NCBI RefSeq assembly: GCF_000317835.1
Contig: NC_019793.1
Coordinates: 1,240,001-1,304,000 of the forward strand
Direction of reading: 5' to 3'
DNA length: 64,000 nt
Source of the DNA: Deinococcus peraridilitoris DSM 19664
GTDB taxonomy: Bacteria; Deinococcota; Deinococci; Deinococcales; Deinococcaceae
Positions 36,496 through 47,757 of this stretch are shown one piece after another. The notes under the pieces are model-generated. The model was not told where the DNA came from and did not search any database. It saw nothing but the letters and a program-made list of their open reading frames with translations. Position 1 is the stretch's first letter; each line of letters starts with the position of its first letter. The position numbers and the translations under genes are program-made.

Positions 36496-37692
36496 ATGAT
36501 GGCGCGCACCATTCAGCAGGTGGTGGAGGTGACTTTCCGCTACCCCGTCGAGTTCACCGAGCACCTGTTTCAGTTGGACAACCCCGTCTTTCGTCACGCC
36601 GTCGCGCCGGGCAGTAGCGCAAAGAAAGTCCTCGTTGTCGTCGATGACGGCGTGACGAAAGCGCACCCTTCGCTGGTGTCCGACGTACAGCATTACTGCG
36701 CCACGCACCAGCTGAACCTGGTCGCCCCACCGCTCGTGCTGCCGGGCGGTGAGCGTGCCAAGCAGGACAGCGCACACGTCGTGACCGTTCAGGACGCCAT
36801 CAACACCCACGGCATCGATCGGCACTCGTATGTGGTCGTGGTGGGCGGCGGCGCGATCATCGATCTGGTGGGGTACGCCGCCGCGACCGCGCACCGGGGG
36901 GTGCGCCTCGTGCGCGTTCCCACGACCGTGCTGTCGCAGAACGACTCGGCAGTGGGCGTCAAGAACAGCGTCAATGCCTACGGCAAGAAAAACTGGCTTG
37001 GCACCTTCGCTCCGCCGGCCGCCGTGCTCAATGACCGCCACTTCCTCACCACCTTGGACGACCGCGACTGGCTTGGCGGCCTGTCCGAAGCCGTCAAGGT
37101 CGCACTGCTGAAGGACGCGGCATTCTTCGCGTTTCTCGAAGAGCACGCGACGGCCCTGCGAGCGCGCGACCTCGCGGCCATGGATCACGCCGTGTACCGC
37201 TGCGCGGAGTTGCACCTGCAACACATCGCCACGAGCGGCGACCCTTTCGAGCAGGGTTCCTCGCGTCCGCTCGACTTCGGCCATTGGGCCGCCCACAAAC
37301 TCGAAGCACTTACCAGGTACGAGCTGCGGCACGGCGAAGCGGTCGCGATCGGCATCGCGCTCGACAGCACCTACGCCCACCTGGAAGGCCGTCTGCGAGA
37401 AGAAGCCTGGCAGCGCATCGTGCAGCTCTTTCTGAACCTCGGGCTGAGCGTGTGGCACCCGCTGCTGAGCGAGAAGCTGGACAACCCCCAGGATCCCGGC
37501 AGCCTGATCGCAGGCCTGAACGAATTCCGTGAACACCTCGGTGGGCAGCTCACCATCACGTTGCTCGACGACATCGGACGGGGCCAGGAGGTCCACGAGA
37601 TGGACCACGCTGTCCTGAAGCGCGCCGTCAGCCTGCTCGAGCGGATTCAGAAACAAGGAGAGGTATGCCCCACGCCAACACCTGCCCGCTAA
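36496..37692 (+). CDS. eboD: EboD: 3-dehydroquinate synthase-like sugar phosphate cyclase
   Basis: A 398-aa member of the sugar-phosphate cyclase superfamily. NAD-binding and active-site segments are [20 protein letters not shown] (about residues 113-132) and [20 protein letters not shown] (141-160). The three metal ligands expected from DHQ synthase are visible: Glu198 in [12 protein letters not shown], His263 in [12 protein letters not shown] and His279 in [12 protein letters not shown]. Ebo clusters carry such an enzyme, whose product is not established; primary shikimate synthesis is not implied since no other aro gene is nearby. ATG 36496 overlaps the TGA of a 29-aa upstream ORF; no strong ribosome-binding site is seen. 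It is the first gene of the cluster. Confidence 0.88.
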   Translation: MMARTIQQVVEVTFRYPVEFTEHLFQLDNPVFRHAVAPGSSAKKVLVVVDDGVTKAHPSLVSDVQHYCATHQLNLVAPPLVLPGGERAKQDSAHVVTVQDAINTHGIDRHSYVVVVGGGAIIDLVGYAAATAHRGVRLVRVPTTVLSQNDSAVGVKNSVNAYGKKNWLGTFAPPAAVLNDRHFLTTLDDRDWLGGLSEAVKVALLKDAAFFAFLEEHATALRARDLAAMDHAVYRCAELHLQHIATSGDPFEQGSSRPLDFGHWAAHKLEALTRYELRHGEAVAIGIALDSTYAHLEGRLREEAWQRIVQLFLNLGLSVWHPLLSEKLDNPQDPGSLIAGLNEFREHLGGQLTITLLDDIGRGQEVHEMDHAVLKRAVSLLERIQKQGEVCPTPTPAR

Positions 37693-37994
37693 GTCAGAAA
37701 CAGCTGGTCGACGAGTACTTCATGGAGCACCGCGCGCAGATCCTGGCCGTCGCCGCGTTTCTGGACCGTCTGGAACGCTCGCAGAACCGGGATGCCGAAG
37801 ATGACTTCCGCGTGGTCGCCTTTCGGGAAGCCCTGACGCTGCTCACCTCGGGCGAGGGCGAACGGGTCAAACGCATCCAGATGGTCCTGAGTGACCGCGA
37901 CACCCGCCTGCTTGATGAACGCGACGGCCAGAGCGCTTACGGCGCCCCCATCCGGGGCAGCGCCCCCTTTCCTCAGGACGGAGGCGAACAGTGA
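37665..37994 (+). CDS. Small hypothetical protein in the ebo cluster (109 aa)
   Basis: A 109-aa protein with AAGGAGAGG immediately before ATG 37665 and a 28-base overlap with eboD, so expression is coupled. It reads [20 protein letters not shown] and has a helical core ([60 protein letters not shown]) with a flexible C-terminal tail ([20 protein letters not shown]). No membrane segment or signal peptide is visible. I do not recognise a characterised family. The canonical clusters carry the larger EboA here; this protein is too short to be one and could replace it or be a different component. Confidence 0.65.
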   Translation: MPHANTCPLSQKQLVDEYFMEHRAQILAVAAFLDRLERSQNRDAEDDFRVVAFREALTLLTSGEGERVKRIQMVLSDRDTRLLDERDGQSAYGAPIRGSAPFPQDGGEQ

Positions 37995-38087
37995 GGCAGA
38001 GCGCGTCCATCTGCGGCAAAGAAGGCACGACACCTTCCTTGCCTCCGCTTCCCGCCGTCTGCCTCCCATCCCTGCTCACCCCGTTCG

Positions 38088-38115
38088 AAAAGAATCTGCC
38101 CGCGCAGATTCTTTT
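38088..38115 (+). promoter_or_regulatory. 12-bp perfect hairpin just before eboB
   Basis: AAAAGAATCTGC (38088-38099), loop CCGC, GCAGATTCTTTT (38104-38115). The 3' arm ends next to GGGAG, the eboB ribosome-binding site, with ATG at 38125. The T-rich 3' arm resembles an intrinsic terminator within the operon, or a translation-control hairpin. Confidence 0.6.
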
Positions 38116-38124
38116 GGGAGTTGT

Positions 38125-38958
38125 ATGAATTACATCGATCTGCACGCCCACATGGTTTCGCGCACCACCGACGATTATCACAAAATGGCCCTGACCGGCT
38201 GCCTCGCCGTCACCGAACCTGCTTTCTGGTCGGGCCGCGACCGCCTGGGAGCACAGGCTTTCGCAGACTACTTCGATCACATCACCACTTTCGAGCCTGC
38301 CCGCGCCCGGCAGTACGGCATCGCGCACTACGCCTGGCTGTGCCTGAACCCCAAGGAAGGCGAGGACCGCGCCCTCGCGCGCGAGGTGCTGGCGCTGATT
38401 CCCGAGTACCTCGCGCGCCCGACGGTGCTGGGCATCGGTGAGATCGGCCTGAACCGCGTGACGCGCAACGAGCTGGCGACCTTCCTCGATCACGTGGAAC
38501 TGGCCCTCGAACACGACCAGCTGATTCACATTCACACGCCGCACCTGGAAGACAAGTACAAGGGCACCAAGGTGATCGTGGAGACGCTTGCCAAGGACCC
38601 CCGCATCCAGCCGCACCGCGTGATGGTCGATCACGCCGAGGAGCATACCGCCGACCTGATCCTGGAGCACGGCTTCTGGACCGGCTTCACGCTTTACCCC
38701 AAAACCAAGGCGTCCCCGAACCGCGCCATTGACATGATCGAGATGCACGGCCCCGAGCGCATCTGCGTGGCGAGTGCGTGCGACTGGGGTCCCAGCGACC
38801 CGGTGGCCGTCCCCGAGTTCGTGCTGGAGATGCGCCGCCGGGGACACGACGAGGAGCTGATCCGCCGCATCGTCCTGGAAAATCCCGCGCGTTTTCTGCG
38901 TCAGTCGCCCAAGTTCGTCGTTCCGCGAGAAGTTGGCCAGGCGGTGGCGGCCGACTGA
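38125..38958 (+). CDS. eboB: EboB: TatD-family metal-dependent hydrolase
   Basis: A 277-aa amidohydrolase-fold protein. Metal ligands of TatD are visible: His7 and His9 in [10 protein letters not shown], Glu in [14 protein letters not shown], His in [10 protein letters not shown], His in VMVDHAEEH, Asp in [10 protein letters not shown]. TatD enzymes act as nucleases or hydrolases; EboB members belong to a separate clade seen in ebo clusters. It begins at ATG 38125 behind GGGAG. Its stop is one base from the next ATG, so the operon continues without a gap. Confidence 0.88.
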   Translation: MNYIDLHAHMVSRTTDDYHKMALTGCLAVTEPAFWSGRDRLGAQAFADYFDHITTFEPARARQYGIAHYAWLCLNPKEGEDRALAREVLALIPEYLARPTVLGIGEIGLNRVTRNELATFLDHVELALEHDQLIHIHTPHLEDKYKGTKVIVETLAKDPRIQPHRVMVDHAEEHTADLILEHGFWTGFTLYPKTKASPNRAIDMIEMHGPERICVASACDWGPSDPVAVPEFVLEMRRRGHDEELIRRIVLENPARFLRQSPKFVVPREVGQAVAAD

Positions 38959-38959
38959 C

Positions 38960-40165
38960 ATGCAGGTCAACCACCGCGATTTACAGCTCACGTACTGCAC
39001 GAACATCCATCCCTCTTCGGGCATCGAGGCGGTGATGGAGAATCTGGAGCGCTACGCCGTTCCCCTCAAGGCGCGCCTCGCACCAGATGAGCTTTTCGGC
39101 GTCGGGCTGCGCCTCTCCGGAGAAGAAAGCCGTCAGCTTCTCGAAGAAGGCGAACTGGCCCGCTTCCACGCGTTTCTCGAGGAGCGCGGCCTGTACGTCT
39201 TTACCATGAACGGTTTCCCGTACGGTCCTTTTCACGGGCAGGCGGTGAAGGAGAACGTGCACGCTCCCGACTGGCGCAGCGAGGAGCGGGTCCAGTACAC
39301 CCTGCGTCTCATCGAGATCCTCGCCACGTTGCTGCCGACGGGAATGGAAGGCGGCATCTCCACCAGCCCGCTCACGTACAAGGCCTGGGTGGATCAGGCA
39401 GATGAGCAGACGTGGGAGGTGCTCACCCGGAACGTCGTGCGGGTGGTAGAAGCGCTCGTCCGCCTGCGCCGCGACTTCGGAACGTTCATCCACCTGGACG
39501 TCGAACCGGAGCCGGACGGTCTGCTCGAACGCAGCGAGGAACTGGCAACCTTTTTCGGCGAGCGGCTGCTGCAGTCCGGCGCACAGGAACTCGCCGAGCG
39601 GCTGGGAATCGAAGACGAACGAGCGCGCGAGCATCTGAAAGACCACCTGCAGGTATGCTTTGACACCTGCCACGTCGCGGTCGCCTACGAAGACAGCGCT
39701 CAGGCGCTGCAAAACTATCAGCGCTCGGGCCTGCGCATCGGGAAGATTCAGGTGAGTTCGGCCGTAAAGGTCGTCCTCTCCCCCGACGCGACCGGGCGTC
39801 AACGCGTTGCCGACGCGCTCGCTCCCTTCGTCGAGTCGACTTACCTGCACCAGGTGCTGCAGCGCAACGAGGACGGCAGTGTGACACAGTATCCGGACTT
39901 GCCGCAGGCACTGGCGCAACTCCAGGACCCGTGCGCCCGGGAGTGGCGCGTGCACTTTCACGTGCCGATCTTTCTGGAGCGCTTCGGCGAGCTGGCGTCC
40001 ACTCAGGAAGGCATTCTGAATACGTTCGCGCTGTTGCGCGGCCAGCCTTTCACGCGGCACCTGGAGATCGAGACGTACACCTGGGACGTGCTGCCCGCAG
40101 AGCTCAAACTGCCCCTGCTCGACTCGATCGAGCGTGAGTACCGCTGGGTGCAAGATGTCCTCTAG
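38960..40165 (+). CDS. eboE: EboE: xylose-isomerase-like TIM-barrel protein
   Basis: A 401-aa protein starting [20 protein letters not shown]. Signature segments are [79 protein letters not shown] and the C-terminal [20 protein letters not shown]. The His/Asp/Glu residues are those expected of a sugar-isomerase-type metal site. EboE is the most specific marker of ebo clusters that I can recall. Ebo genes of Nostoc punctiforme are linked by genetics to transport of a scytonemin precursor to the periplasm, so this barrel may make or load a carrier; that is inference. Confidence 0.85.
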   Translation: MQVNHRDLQLTYCTNIHPSSGIEAVMENLERYAVPLKARLAPDELFGVGLRLSGEESRQLLEEGELARFHAFLEERGLYVFTMNGFPYGPFHGQAVKENVHAPDWRSEERVQYTLRLIEILATLLPTGMEGGISTSPLTYKAWVDQADEQTWEVLTRNVVRVVEALVRLRRDFGTFIHLDVEPEPDGLLERSEELATFFGERLLQSGAQELAERLGIEDERAREHLKDHLQVCFDTCHVAVAYEDSAQALQNYQRSGLRIGKIQVSSAVKVVLSPDATGRQRVADALAPFVESTYLHQVLQRNEDGSVTQYPDLPQALAQLQDPCAREWRVHFHVPIFLERFGELASTQEGILNTFALLRGQPFTRHLEIETYTWDVLPAELKLPLLDSIEREYRWVQDVL

Positions 40166-41033
40166 CCCGGTCCTGCCGTCCCTTCCCCGGCGTCTGCGTG
40201 GACACCTGGCCCTCGCGCGCATCTCGAACAGTCCGACGGTCGTGACCAACGTGCTGGCCGGCGCCGCCCTCGGCGGCTCGCTGGGCATGAGCCAGCAGGG
40301 TGCATTCGTGGCCGTGGCAATGGTGCTGTTCTACACGGCCGGCATGTACCTCAATGACCTGCTCGACCTCGAAATCGACCGCCGGGAACGCCCCACGCGC
40401 CCGCTGCCTTCAGGACTGATCGGGCAGGCCGAAGCGCTGGGCGTGACGCTGCTGCTGTTTGTGCTCGGCAGCCTGCTGCTGTGGACGGCAGGCACCGCCG
40501 CGCTGGTGAGCGGTCTGGTATTGATCGCCCTGATCGTGCTGTACGACGCGTGGCACAAGACCAATCCGCTCAGCCCTGTACTCATGGCGGGTACGCGGAT
40601 GCTGGTGTACGTCACGGCTTTTCTGGCGTTCACTGCAGGCTTCACGACACCGCTCCTGGTGTGGACGGGATTGCTGGGCGCTTACATCGTCGGCCTCACC
40701 TACATCGCCAAGACCGAGACCAAGGAAAACCTCGCGCGGTACTGGCCGGCGCTGCTGATCTTTCTGCCCGCCGTCTATTTCGTGTTCACCGGACCTTCGC
40801 TCGTCGGGTGGGCACTGCTGCTGGCGTTTGTCGCCTGGGCGGCGTTCAGCGTGACTTTCGTGTACGACCGCCGCAAGCGCAGCATCGGGCGGGCGGTCGT
40901 GTCCCTCATCGCGGGGGTGTCACTGCTCGACGCCCTGGTGCTCGCGTCGCAAGGTGCGTCCAACCTTATTCCGCTGGCCCTGCTGGCGTTCGCGCTGACG
41001 CTTTTCCTGCAGCGTTTCATCAAGGGGACCTGA
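40155..41033 (+). CDS. eboC: EboC: UbiA-family prenyltransferase
   Basis: A 292-aa integral membrane protein with about nine hydrophobic segments. The prenyl-diphosphate-binding motif near residues 65-77 is [20 protein letters not shown], of the NDxxD/DxxD type, and the second Asp-rich loop is [21 protein letters not shown]. Segments such as [18 protein letters not shown] and [20 protein letters not shown] span the membrane. UbiA enzymes attach isoprenoid chains to aromatic or sugar-like acceptors. ATG 40155 overlaps the eboE stop by 11 bases. Confidence 0.88.
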   Translation: MSSSPVLPSLPRRLRGHLALARISNSPTVVTNVLAGAALGGSLGMSQQGAFVAVAMVLFYTAGMYLNDLLDLEIDRRERPTRPLPSGLIGQAEALGVTLLLFVLGSLLLWTAGTAALVSGLVLIALIVLYDAWHKTNPLSPVLMAGTRMLVYVTAFLAFTAGFTTPLLVWTGLLGAYIVGLTYIAKTETKENLARYWPALLIFLPAVYFVFTGPSLVGWALLLAFVAWAAFSVTFVYDRRKRSIGRAVVSLIAGVSLLDALVLASQGASNLIPLALLAFALTLFLQRFIKGT

Positions 41034-41066
41034 GCCCGGCGCGCCCGATTTTGAGGAGTTTTCGAC

Positions 41067-42467
41067 ATGCAACGAACTGCTGTTCTGAATATCGTGGGTC
41101 TCAGCCCCGACCTGCTGGGCGAACACACGCCCCACCTCAACGCGTTCGCGCAGCGTGGCAAGCAGGTCGGCGTGAAAGAAGTGCTGCCCGCCGTAACCTG
41201 CAGCGTGCAGGCCACCTACCTGACCGGGAAATGGCCCTCCGAGCACGGCATCGTCGGCAACGGCTGGTACTTTCGGGACGAGTGTGAAATCAAGCTCTGG
41301 CGGCAATCGAACAAGCTGGTGCAGGCTCCCAAATTGTGGGAAGTCGCACGCCGGGCAGACCCGAGTTTTACCTGCGCCAACCTGTTCTGGTGGTACAACA
41401 TGTACTCCAGCGTGGATTACGCCGTCACGCCGCGTCCAATGTACCCGGCCGACGGACTCAAGCTGCCCGACATCTACACCCAGCCACTCGACCTGCGCGC
41501 CACCCTGAACGCCGAACTGGGTGAGTTTCCGCTGTTTCAGTTCTGGGGTCCGGGCAGCAGCATCCGCTCAAGCCAGTGGATCGCGAAAAGTGCCCAGTGG
41601 ATCGAGGAGCGTTTCTCGCCCACCCTCAACCTGGTGTACCTGCCGCACCTGGACTACGGTCTGCAGCAGCACGGCCCGGACCTCACGAAAATCGCCGGTG
41701 ACCTGCGCGACATCGACGTGGTGGCCGGCGACCTGATCAGCTTTTACGAAGCGCGTGGCGTGCAGGTGGTAGTTCTCAGTGAGTACGGCATCGAGCGCGC
41801 CTGGCGTCCCGTGCACATCAACCGCGTGCTGCGTGAGGCAGGCCTGATTCAGGTGCGTCTGGAGCGCGGTCTGGAGATGCTCGACGCGGGCGTCAGCACG
41901 GCCTTCGCGGTGGCCGATCATCAGGTGGCGCACGTCTACGTAAACGACCCGTCGCGCCTCGCGCAGGTGCGTGAACTGCTGGAGCGTACGCCCGGCGTCG
42001 CCATGGTGCTGGACGAGCAGGGCAAACGTGAACACCACCTGAATCACGACCGCGCCGGAGACCTGGTGGTCGTCGCGGAAAGCGGAGCGTGGTTCACGTA
42101 CTACTACTGGCTGGACGACGACAAAGCACCTGACTACGCCCGCACGGTGGACATCCACCGCAAGCCCGGCTACGACCCCGCCGAACTGTTCTTCGATCCG
42201 CACTCTCCCGCCAAGTTCAAGGCGGCGCGGGCACTCGCCAGAAAAAAACTCGGCTTTCGTTACCTGATGGACGTCATCGGTCTCGACGCGACCATTGTGC
42301 GCGGTTCGCACGGCCGCCTTACGGGCGATCTTCGGCGCGGTCCCCTATTGATCACCGGCCGCCCCGAACTGCTGCCTCAAGAGGTCCTGGAACCAACCGA
42401 AGTCTTCGACGTGCTGCTCGCTCACCTGCGGGCCCCTCAGGCGCAACCGGAAAGCACCCTGACCTGA
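41067..42467 (+). CDS. eboF: EboF: alkaline phosphatase/nucleotide pyrophosphatase-family protein
   Basis: A 466-aa phosphodiesterase-fold protein. The Thr/Ser nucleophile segment is EVLPAVTCSVQATYLTGKWP and metal ligands are expected in GLSPDLLG, YLPHLDYGLQQHGP, and VVLSEYGIERAWRP; the C-terminal GSHGRLTGDLRRGPLLITGR holds the last His. It could cleave a prenyl or phospho link on the ebo product. It has no evident signal peptide, so it is probably cytoplasmic. GGAG precedes ATG 41067. It closes the cluster. Confidence 0.86.
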   Translation: MQRTAVLNIVGLSPDLLGEHTPHLNAFAQRGKQVGVKEVLPAVTCSVQATYLTGKWPSEHGIVGNGWYFRDECEIKLWRQSNKLVQAPKLWEVARRADPSFTCANLFWWYNMYSSVDYAVTPRPMYPADGLKLPDIYTQPLDLRATLNAELGEFPLFQFWGPGSSIRSSQWIAKSAQWIEERFSPTLNLVYLPHLDYGLQQHGPDLTKIAGDLRDIDVVAGDLISFYEARGVQVVVLSEYGIERAWRPVHINRVLREAGLIQVRLERGLEMLDAGVSTAFAVADHQVAHVYVNDPSRLAQVRELLERTPGVAMVLDEQGKREHHLNHDRAGDLVVVAESGAWFTYYYWLDDDKAPDYARTVDIHRKPGYDPAELFFDPHSPAKFKAARALARKKLGFRYLMDVIGLDATIVRGSHGRLTGDLRRGPLLITGRPELLPQEVLEPTEVFDVLLAHLRAPQAQPESTLT

Positions 42468-42511
42468 GCGAGCGGTCATACGGACAAGACACGCAGCGGC
42501 GACCTCTCGGC

Positions 42512-43048
42512 TTACCGAGCGTTGTGCACATGCAAACCCAGCTGGGCCTGCAGCGCCAAGAACGCCTGCGCCGTCACCCGCACGTCGCCCAGACTTCGGT
42601 GGCGGCCACCCTCTTCGAAGGACAGACCAAAGCGGCTCGCGAGCAGATCGAGCTTATGACTGCGTTCACGCGGAAAAGCACGCCGGGAAAGCTGAACGGT
42701 GCAGATTTCCTCGCGTGGCGTCCACAAAAGACCATGACGCCGGGTCGCCATCCGCATGAACCCCGCGTCGAAACCGATATTGTGGGCCACGACCGCGCGG
42801 TCACCCACAAAATCCAGAAAAGCAGGCAGCACCTCGGCCAGCTTCGGTGCACCTGCCACGTGAGCATTGCGGATGCCATGCACACGGGACGCATACCAGG
42901 GAATCTCGCGCTCGGGATTGACCAGCGCGTGAAATAAAGGTGCCTCGATCAGCTCCCCATCACGCACGTACATTGCGCCGATCTCGATGATGGCATCTTT
43001 TTCCGGCGAAAGACCGGTCGTTTCGAGATCAAACACCACGTACTCCAT
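42512..43048 (-). CDS. DEDDh 3'-5' exonuclease (DnaQ-like)
   Basis: A 178-aa protein from ATG 43048 ([20 protein letters not shown]). The DEDDh catalytic set is visible: Asp/Glu in VFDLETTG, Asp in [16 protein letters not shown], and His-Asp in [20 protein letters not shown]. It resembles the epsilon subunit of DNA polymerase III, but stand-alone members may proofread or act in repair or RNA turnover. It is followed on the minus strand by the DUF2795 gene after a 26-base palindrome. Convergent with eboF. Confidence 0.85.
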   Translation of the reverse strand: MEYVVFDLETTGLSPEKDAIIEIGAMYVRDGELIEAPLFHALVNPEREIPWYASRVHGIRNAHVAGAPKLAEVLPAFLDFVGDRAVVAHNIGFDAGFMRMATRRHGLLWTPREEICTVQLSRRAFPRERSHKLDLLASRFGLSFEEGGRHRSLGDVRVTAQAFLALQAQLGLHVHNAR

Positions 43049-43115
43049 GCCCCACACACTAGAGCATCCGGCAAGCACGCCGGAACACCCTGCCTGACAC
43101 GGCGTGCCAACTCAT

Positions 43116-43141
43116 GAGGCCGGAACCATGGTTCCGGCCTC
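43116..43141. terminator. 26-base perfect palindrome, likely terminator
   Basis: GAGGCCGGAACC, AT, GGTTCCGGCCTC: a 12-bp stem just after the DUF2795 stop. T run is absent. Confidence 0.5.
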
Positions 43142-43157
43142 ACGCAAGAAGCAATTT

Positions 43158-43358
43158 TCAGGAGTTGTCGATGTCCTTGACGGCCGCCGTCACATCGGTC
43201 GGCCTCGTATACTGCTTTTCCGGCAAAGCCTGCAAAACCGAGCGAATCTGCTCGTCCCCACCGTTTTCCTGCGCTTTGGTCAGGATGTCCTGCTTACTGG
43301 CCGGATACGTCATGCCCTTGAGGTGCTTCTGGAGTTGGATTGGATTGATTTTCGCCAT
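43158..43358 (-). CDS. DUF2795 family small protein
   Basis: A 66-aa protein starting MAKINPIQLQKHLKGMTYPA, then SKQDILTKAQENGGDEQIRS, VLQALPEKQYTRPTDVTAAV. The INPIQLQKHLKGM-YPASKQDI pattern is the hallmark of DUF2795. These small acidic/helical proteins occur in many bacteria with no known function, sometimes near stress genes. It is preceded by AGGGCAAT-type sequence and follows the exonuclease gene's region on the opposite side. Confidence 0.8.
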   Translation of the reverse strand: MAKINPIQLQKHLKGMTYPASKQDILTKAQENGGDEQIRSVLQALPEKQYTRPTDVTAAVKDIDNS

Positions 43359-43561
43359 ATTGCCCTCCTCGACTCATCGTGCAAACCCGCGCTTCCGTGC
43401 GCGTGTGCGGGCAGGCAAATCCTCTTGCGGCGTTTATCATCTGCTGCGCACGGGGTGGGCGTTTTTGGGTGCGGCTGAAGCAGGGTGAAGGAGTTGTGCT
43501 TCCAGGTAGGGCTCGGGGGTGAGGGCAAGGCAGGAAAACAAATAATCTAGCACCAGCTGTC

Positions 43562-44242
43562 CTAAACATCCGGCAGCTGCCACTCCACCTCCCCCCTCCC
43601 GCTCTCCCCCAGCGCTTTATTCACCGCACTGAATGGCCTTGTCCCGAAGAACTTGTCGGCACTCAGCGGACTCGGGTGCGCCGACTCAACCACGAAGTGC
43701 CTTTTCAGATCGATCAGCTTTTTCTTTTTGCGGGCGTACGCACCCCACAGCACGAACACGACCGGCTCGCTCTTTTCGCTGACGGCCGCAATGACACGGT
43801 CCGTGAAGCCTTCCCACCCCTTGCCCGCGTGCGAATTGGGCGTGGCCTCGCGCACGGTCAGCACTGCGTTGAGCAGCAGCACGCCTTGTTCGGCCCAGGG
43901 TACGAGGTAACCGTTGTTGGGAATGCGAAAGCCAACATCGCTGCGCAGCTCCTTGAAGATGTTGCGCAGGCTCGGCGGCGGAGTGACCCCCGGCTGCACA
44001 CTGAAACTCAAGCCGTGCGCCTGGCCTTTGCCGTGGTAGGGGTCTTGCCCAAGGATCAGCACTTTGACCTCTTCGAGGGGCGTGAATTGCAGGGCGTTAA
44101 AGACGTCCTCGTGCGCGGGGTACACAGGGTACTGGGCGCGCTCGCGCTCCAGAAATTCGCCCAGCGATCGCATGGTGTCCGACTGCAGTTCGGTTTCCAG
44201 GTGGGGCTTCCAGGACGGGGGGAGTTCCGGAAAGGGATTCAT
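43562..44242 (-). CDS. ung: Uracil-DNA glycosylase
   Basis: A 226-aa family-1 uracil-DNA glycosylase that removes uracil from DNA in base-excision repair. It has the water-activating motif VLILGQDPYHGKGQAHGLSF (GQDPYHG at residues 65-71), the proline-rich loop TPPPSLRNIFKEL, and the leucine-intercalation loop ESAHPSPLSADKFFGTRPF (HPSPLS). The start ATG 44242 (MNPFPELPPSW) fits the family; the frame continues to 44314 with weak sequence. Confidence 0.95.
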   Translation of the reverse strand: MNPFPELPPSWKPHLETELQSDTMRSLGEFLERERAQYPVYPAHEDVFNALQFTPLEEVKVLILGQDPYHGKGQAHGLSFSVQPGVTPPPSLRNIFKELRSDVGFRIPNNGYLVPWAEQGVLLLNAVLTVREATPNSHAGKGWEGFTDRVIAAVSEKSEPVVFVLWGAYARKKKKLIDLKRHFVVESAHPSPLSADKFFGTRPFSAVNKALGESGRGEVEWQLPDV

Positions 44243-44300
44243 GGCGTCATGGTAGAAGGGCTGCGGGTGAGGCGCCTGCGAAGTTGCTTCACGCCGCAAA

Positions 44301-44326
44301 AGAAGGAGCGCCAAAGCGCTCCTTCT
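44301..44326 (-). terminator. uvrB terminator
   Basis: AGAAGGAGCGC (44301-44311), CAAA, GCGCTCCTTCT (44316-44326): an 11-bp stem with a T run on the minus strand side (TTTTGCGG). It lies just past the uvrB stop. Confidence 0.85.
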
Positions 44327-44340
44327 GGATCACCGTGCGA

Positions 44341-46356
<2,016 letters not shown>

Positions 46357-46565
46357 CCCTCTATTTTACGTAAAAAACGTACTGATGGTGTGGGGTGGCT
46401 TACCAGAAGCTCAATGCATCAGGCAGCTGCCCGGGCCCGCGCGGGGATAGTGTGAAACGGTGGAACTCCAACCGGGCGGTCCGCGTATTGTCCTCGCGGC
46501 GCGAGCCCCATCAGGTTTTTCCCCTGCCCCAGATTTCTTGACTTGCCGACTTCAGGAGGTTTTCA

Positions 46566-47123
46566 ATGCGCAGTTCTCCTTTCAACCCCGCGGAAATGGT
46601 CCGCCAGAGCATCGATGTGGTGTCCCGCCCCAGCGTACGGCGCTTTGAACAGTACGAACGCTCCGGCGGTCTGACGCAGGCTGTGCTGTACGTGTTGCTG
46701 GGCGCCATCGTGACCGGGCTCATCAATGCCGTGCGTGCCGGTTTTCCCGGCTGGATCGAAAGTACCCTGGTCAGCCTGACCGGCTTCCTGGTATTCACGG
46801 CAGTGGTCTACGCCTTCGGCAAACGTCAGGGCGGCACCGGCAGCATGGATGAAGTGGCTTACACCTTCTCACTGTACTGGGTGCCCATCAGCGTGGCCGT
46901 CGCCGTGCTGGGCGTGATCTTCGGTGTACTCAAGATCATTCTGATCGGGTACCTGCTGCTGGGCCTGCTGAACCTGGTGCGCATGCTGGCAAGCGTGTTC
47001 TTCGCTTATCTGGCGGTGCAGTCCAGCATGAATATGCGCGACCCCGCCAAGAACATCCTGACGCTGGTCGTGGCGGCGGCGGTGAGCTGGGTGGCACAGC
47101 TGCTGGTGGGGTTGCTCGTCTGA
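46566..47123 (+). CDS. YIP1-family membrane protein
   Basis: A 185-aa protein with an amphipathic N-terminus (SPFNPAEMVRQSIDVVSRPS) and about five membrane helices (GGLTQAVLYVLLGAIVTGLI, TLVSLTGFLVFTAVVYAFGK, YWVPISVAVAVLGVIFGVLK, IILIGYLLLGLLNLVRMLAS, ILTLVVAAAVSWVAQLLVG). The pattern fits Yip1/YIP1-domain proteins, which are poorly characterised in bacteria. AGGAGG lies just before ATG 46566. A hairpin follows at 47189-47215. Confidence 0.75.
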   Translation: MRSSPFNPAEMVRQSIDVVSRPSVRRFEQYERSGGLTQAVLYVLLGAIVTGLINAVRAGFPGWIESTLVSLTGFLVFTAVVYAFGKRQGGTGSMDEVAYTFSLYWVPISVAVAVLGVIFGVLKIILIGYLLLGLLNLVRMLASVFFAYLAVQSSMNMRDPAKNILTLVVAAAVSWVAQLLVGLLV

Positions 47124-47438
47124 GTGGGCCAGCAGTACGTCATTCATCCGCGCCAAAGAGGCTTGCAGCTCCGATCGGCCCACGAGGAAAGGACCCTGCA
47201 AGGCGCAGGGTCCTTGTGGGTCAACTCGCCAAATTCGCTGGCAACCCAGGACCGCCGCGCTGCCCGGCAGTGCGGTCAGCACCTGAAAAGCCGCTCGCAG
47301 GTTGGTCGCCGAGTACCCCTACCTCTACCCCGTTCGGCTTGGACGACTGAGCGAAGCAAAGAAGCCACGCCACTTGGTATGATGCGACTTCGTTTCGGGA
47401 CAGTCAGTCTTTGATGTTCCGGCAGGAGTGTCTACCAT
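47124..47438. other. Intergenic stretch after the YIP1 gene
   Basis: About 315 bases holding one strong hairpin (47189-47215). Plus-strand frames across it (for example 47124-47414) have no family signature. I see no gene. Confidence 0.45.
47189..47215 (+). terminator. Hairpin after the YIP1 gene
   Basis: AAGGACCCTGC (47189-47199) and GCAGGGTCCTT (47205-47215) form an 11-bp stem with a 5-base loop. Only a weak T run follows. Confidence 0.6.
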
Positions 47439-47741
47439 ATGTCCAAAACCGTCTCCCCCGAGGACCGTCAGAAATACGACCAGGTATTTATGCAGGTCGT
47501 GCAGAGCGTACAGGTCGAAGCGCAGAACACCCGCCCCCAGCGGGAAGGCAACCTGGCGCAGATGTTTCACAAGAGTCAGGTCACCGACGCGCTGCAGGGT
47601 TGCGCGATGTTGATTGCCGGCTGGAACCAGAACACGATCGACGAGGCCGCCGTGAAGAAGACCACCACGGCCCTGCGTGGCCTGGGGCTGCCAGAGATCG
47701 CCGAACGCGTGGAGAAGCTCGTACACATCGACGAAGCCTGA
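47439..47741 (+). CDS. Small hypothetical protein, 100 aa
   Basis: A 100-aa soluble protein, starting MSKTVSPEDRQKYDQVFMQV, with helices VVQSVQVEAQNTRPQREGNL, MFHKSQVTDALQGCAMLIAG and VKKTTTALRGLGLPEIAERV. GGCAGGAGTG lies upstream. It shares a frame-independent setting with no obvious operon partner and is convergent with the VOC gene. I do not recognise the family. A single Cys is present and no nucleotide-binding motif. Confidence 0.6.
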   Translation: MSKTVSPEDRQKYDQVFMQVVQSVQVEAQNTRPQREGNLAQMFHKSQVTDALQGCAMLIAGWNQNTIDEAAVKKTTTALRGLGLPEIAERVEKLVHIDEA

Positions 47742-47757
47742 AGTCCCGCCCTCCCGC

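Noticed and set aside
36410..36499. 29-aa ORF upstream of eboD with ATGA overlap
   Set aside because: The nearest ribosome-binding-like GGAG is too far (about 13 bases) and the peptide has no pattern. It may still couple translation to eboD, but I cannot support it.
36451..37656. 401-aa minus-strand ORF
   Set aside because: It is antisense to eboD.
38981..40288. 435-aa minus-strand ORF
   Set aside because: It is antisense to eboE.
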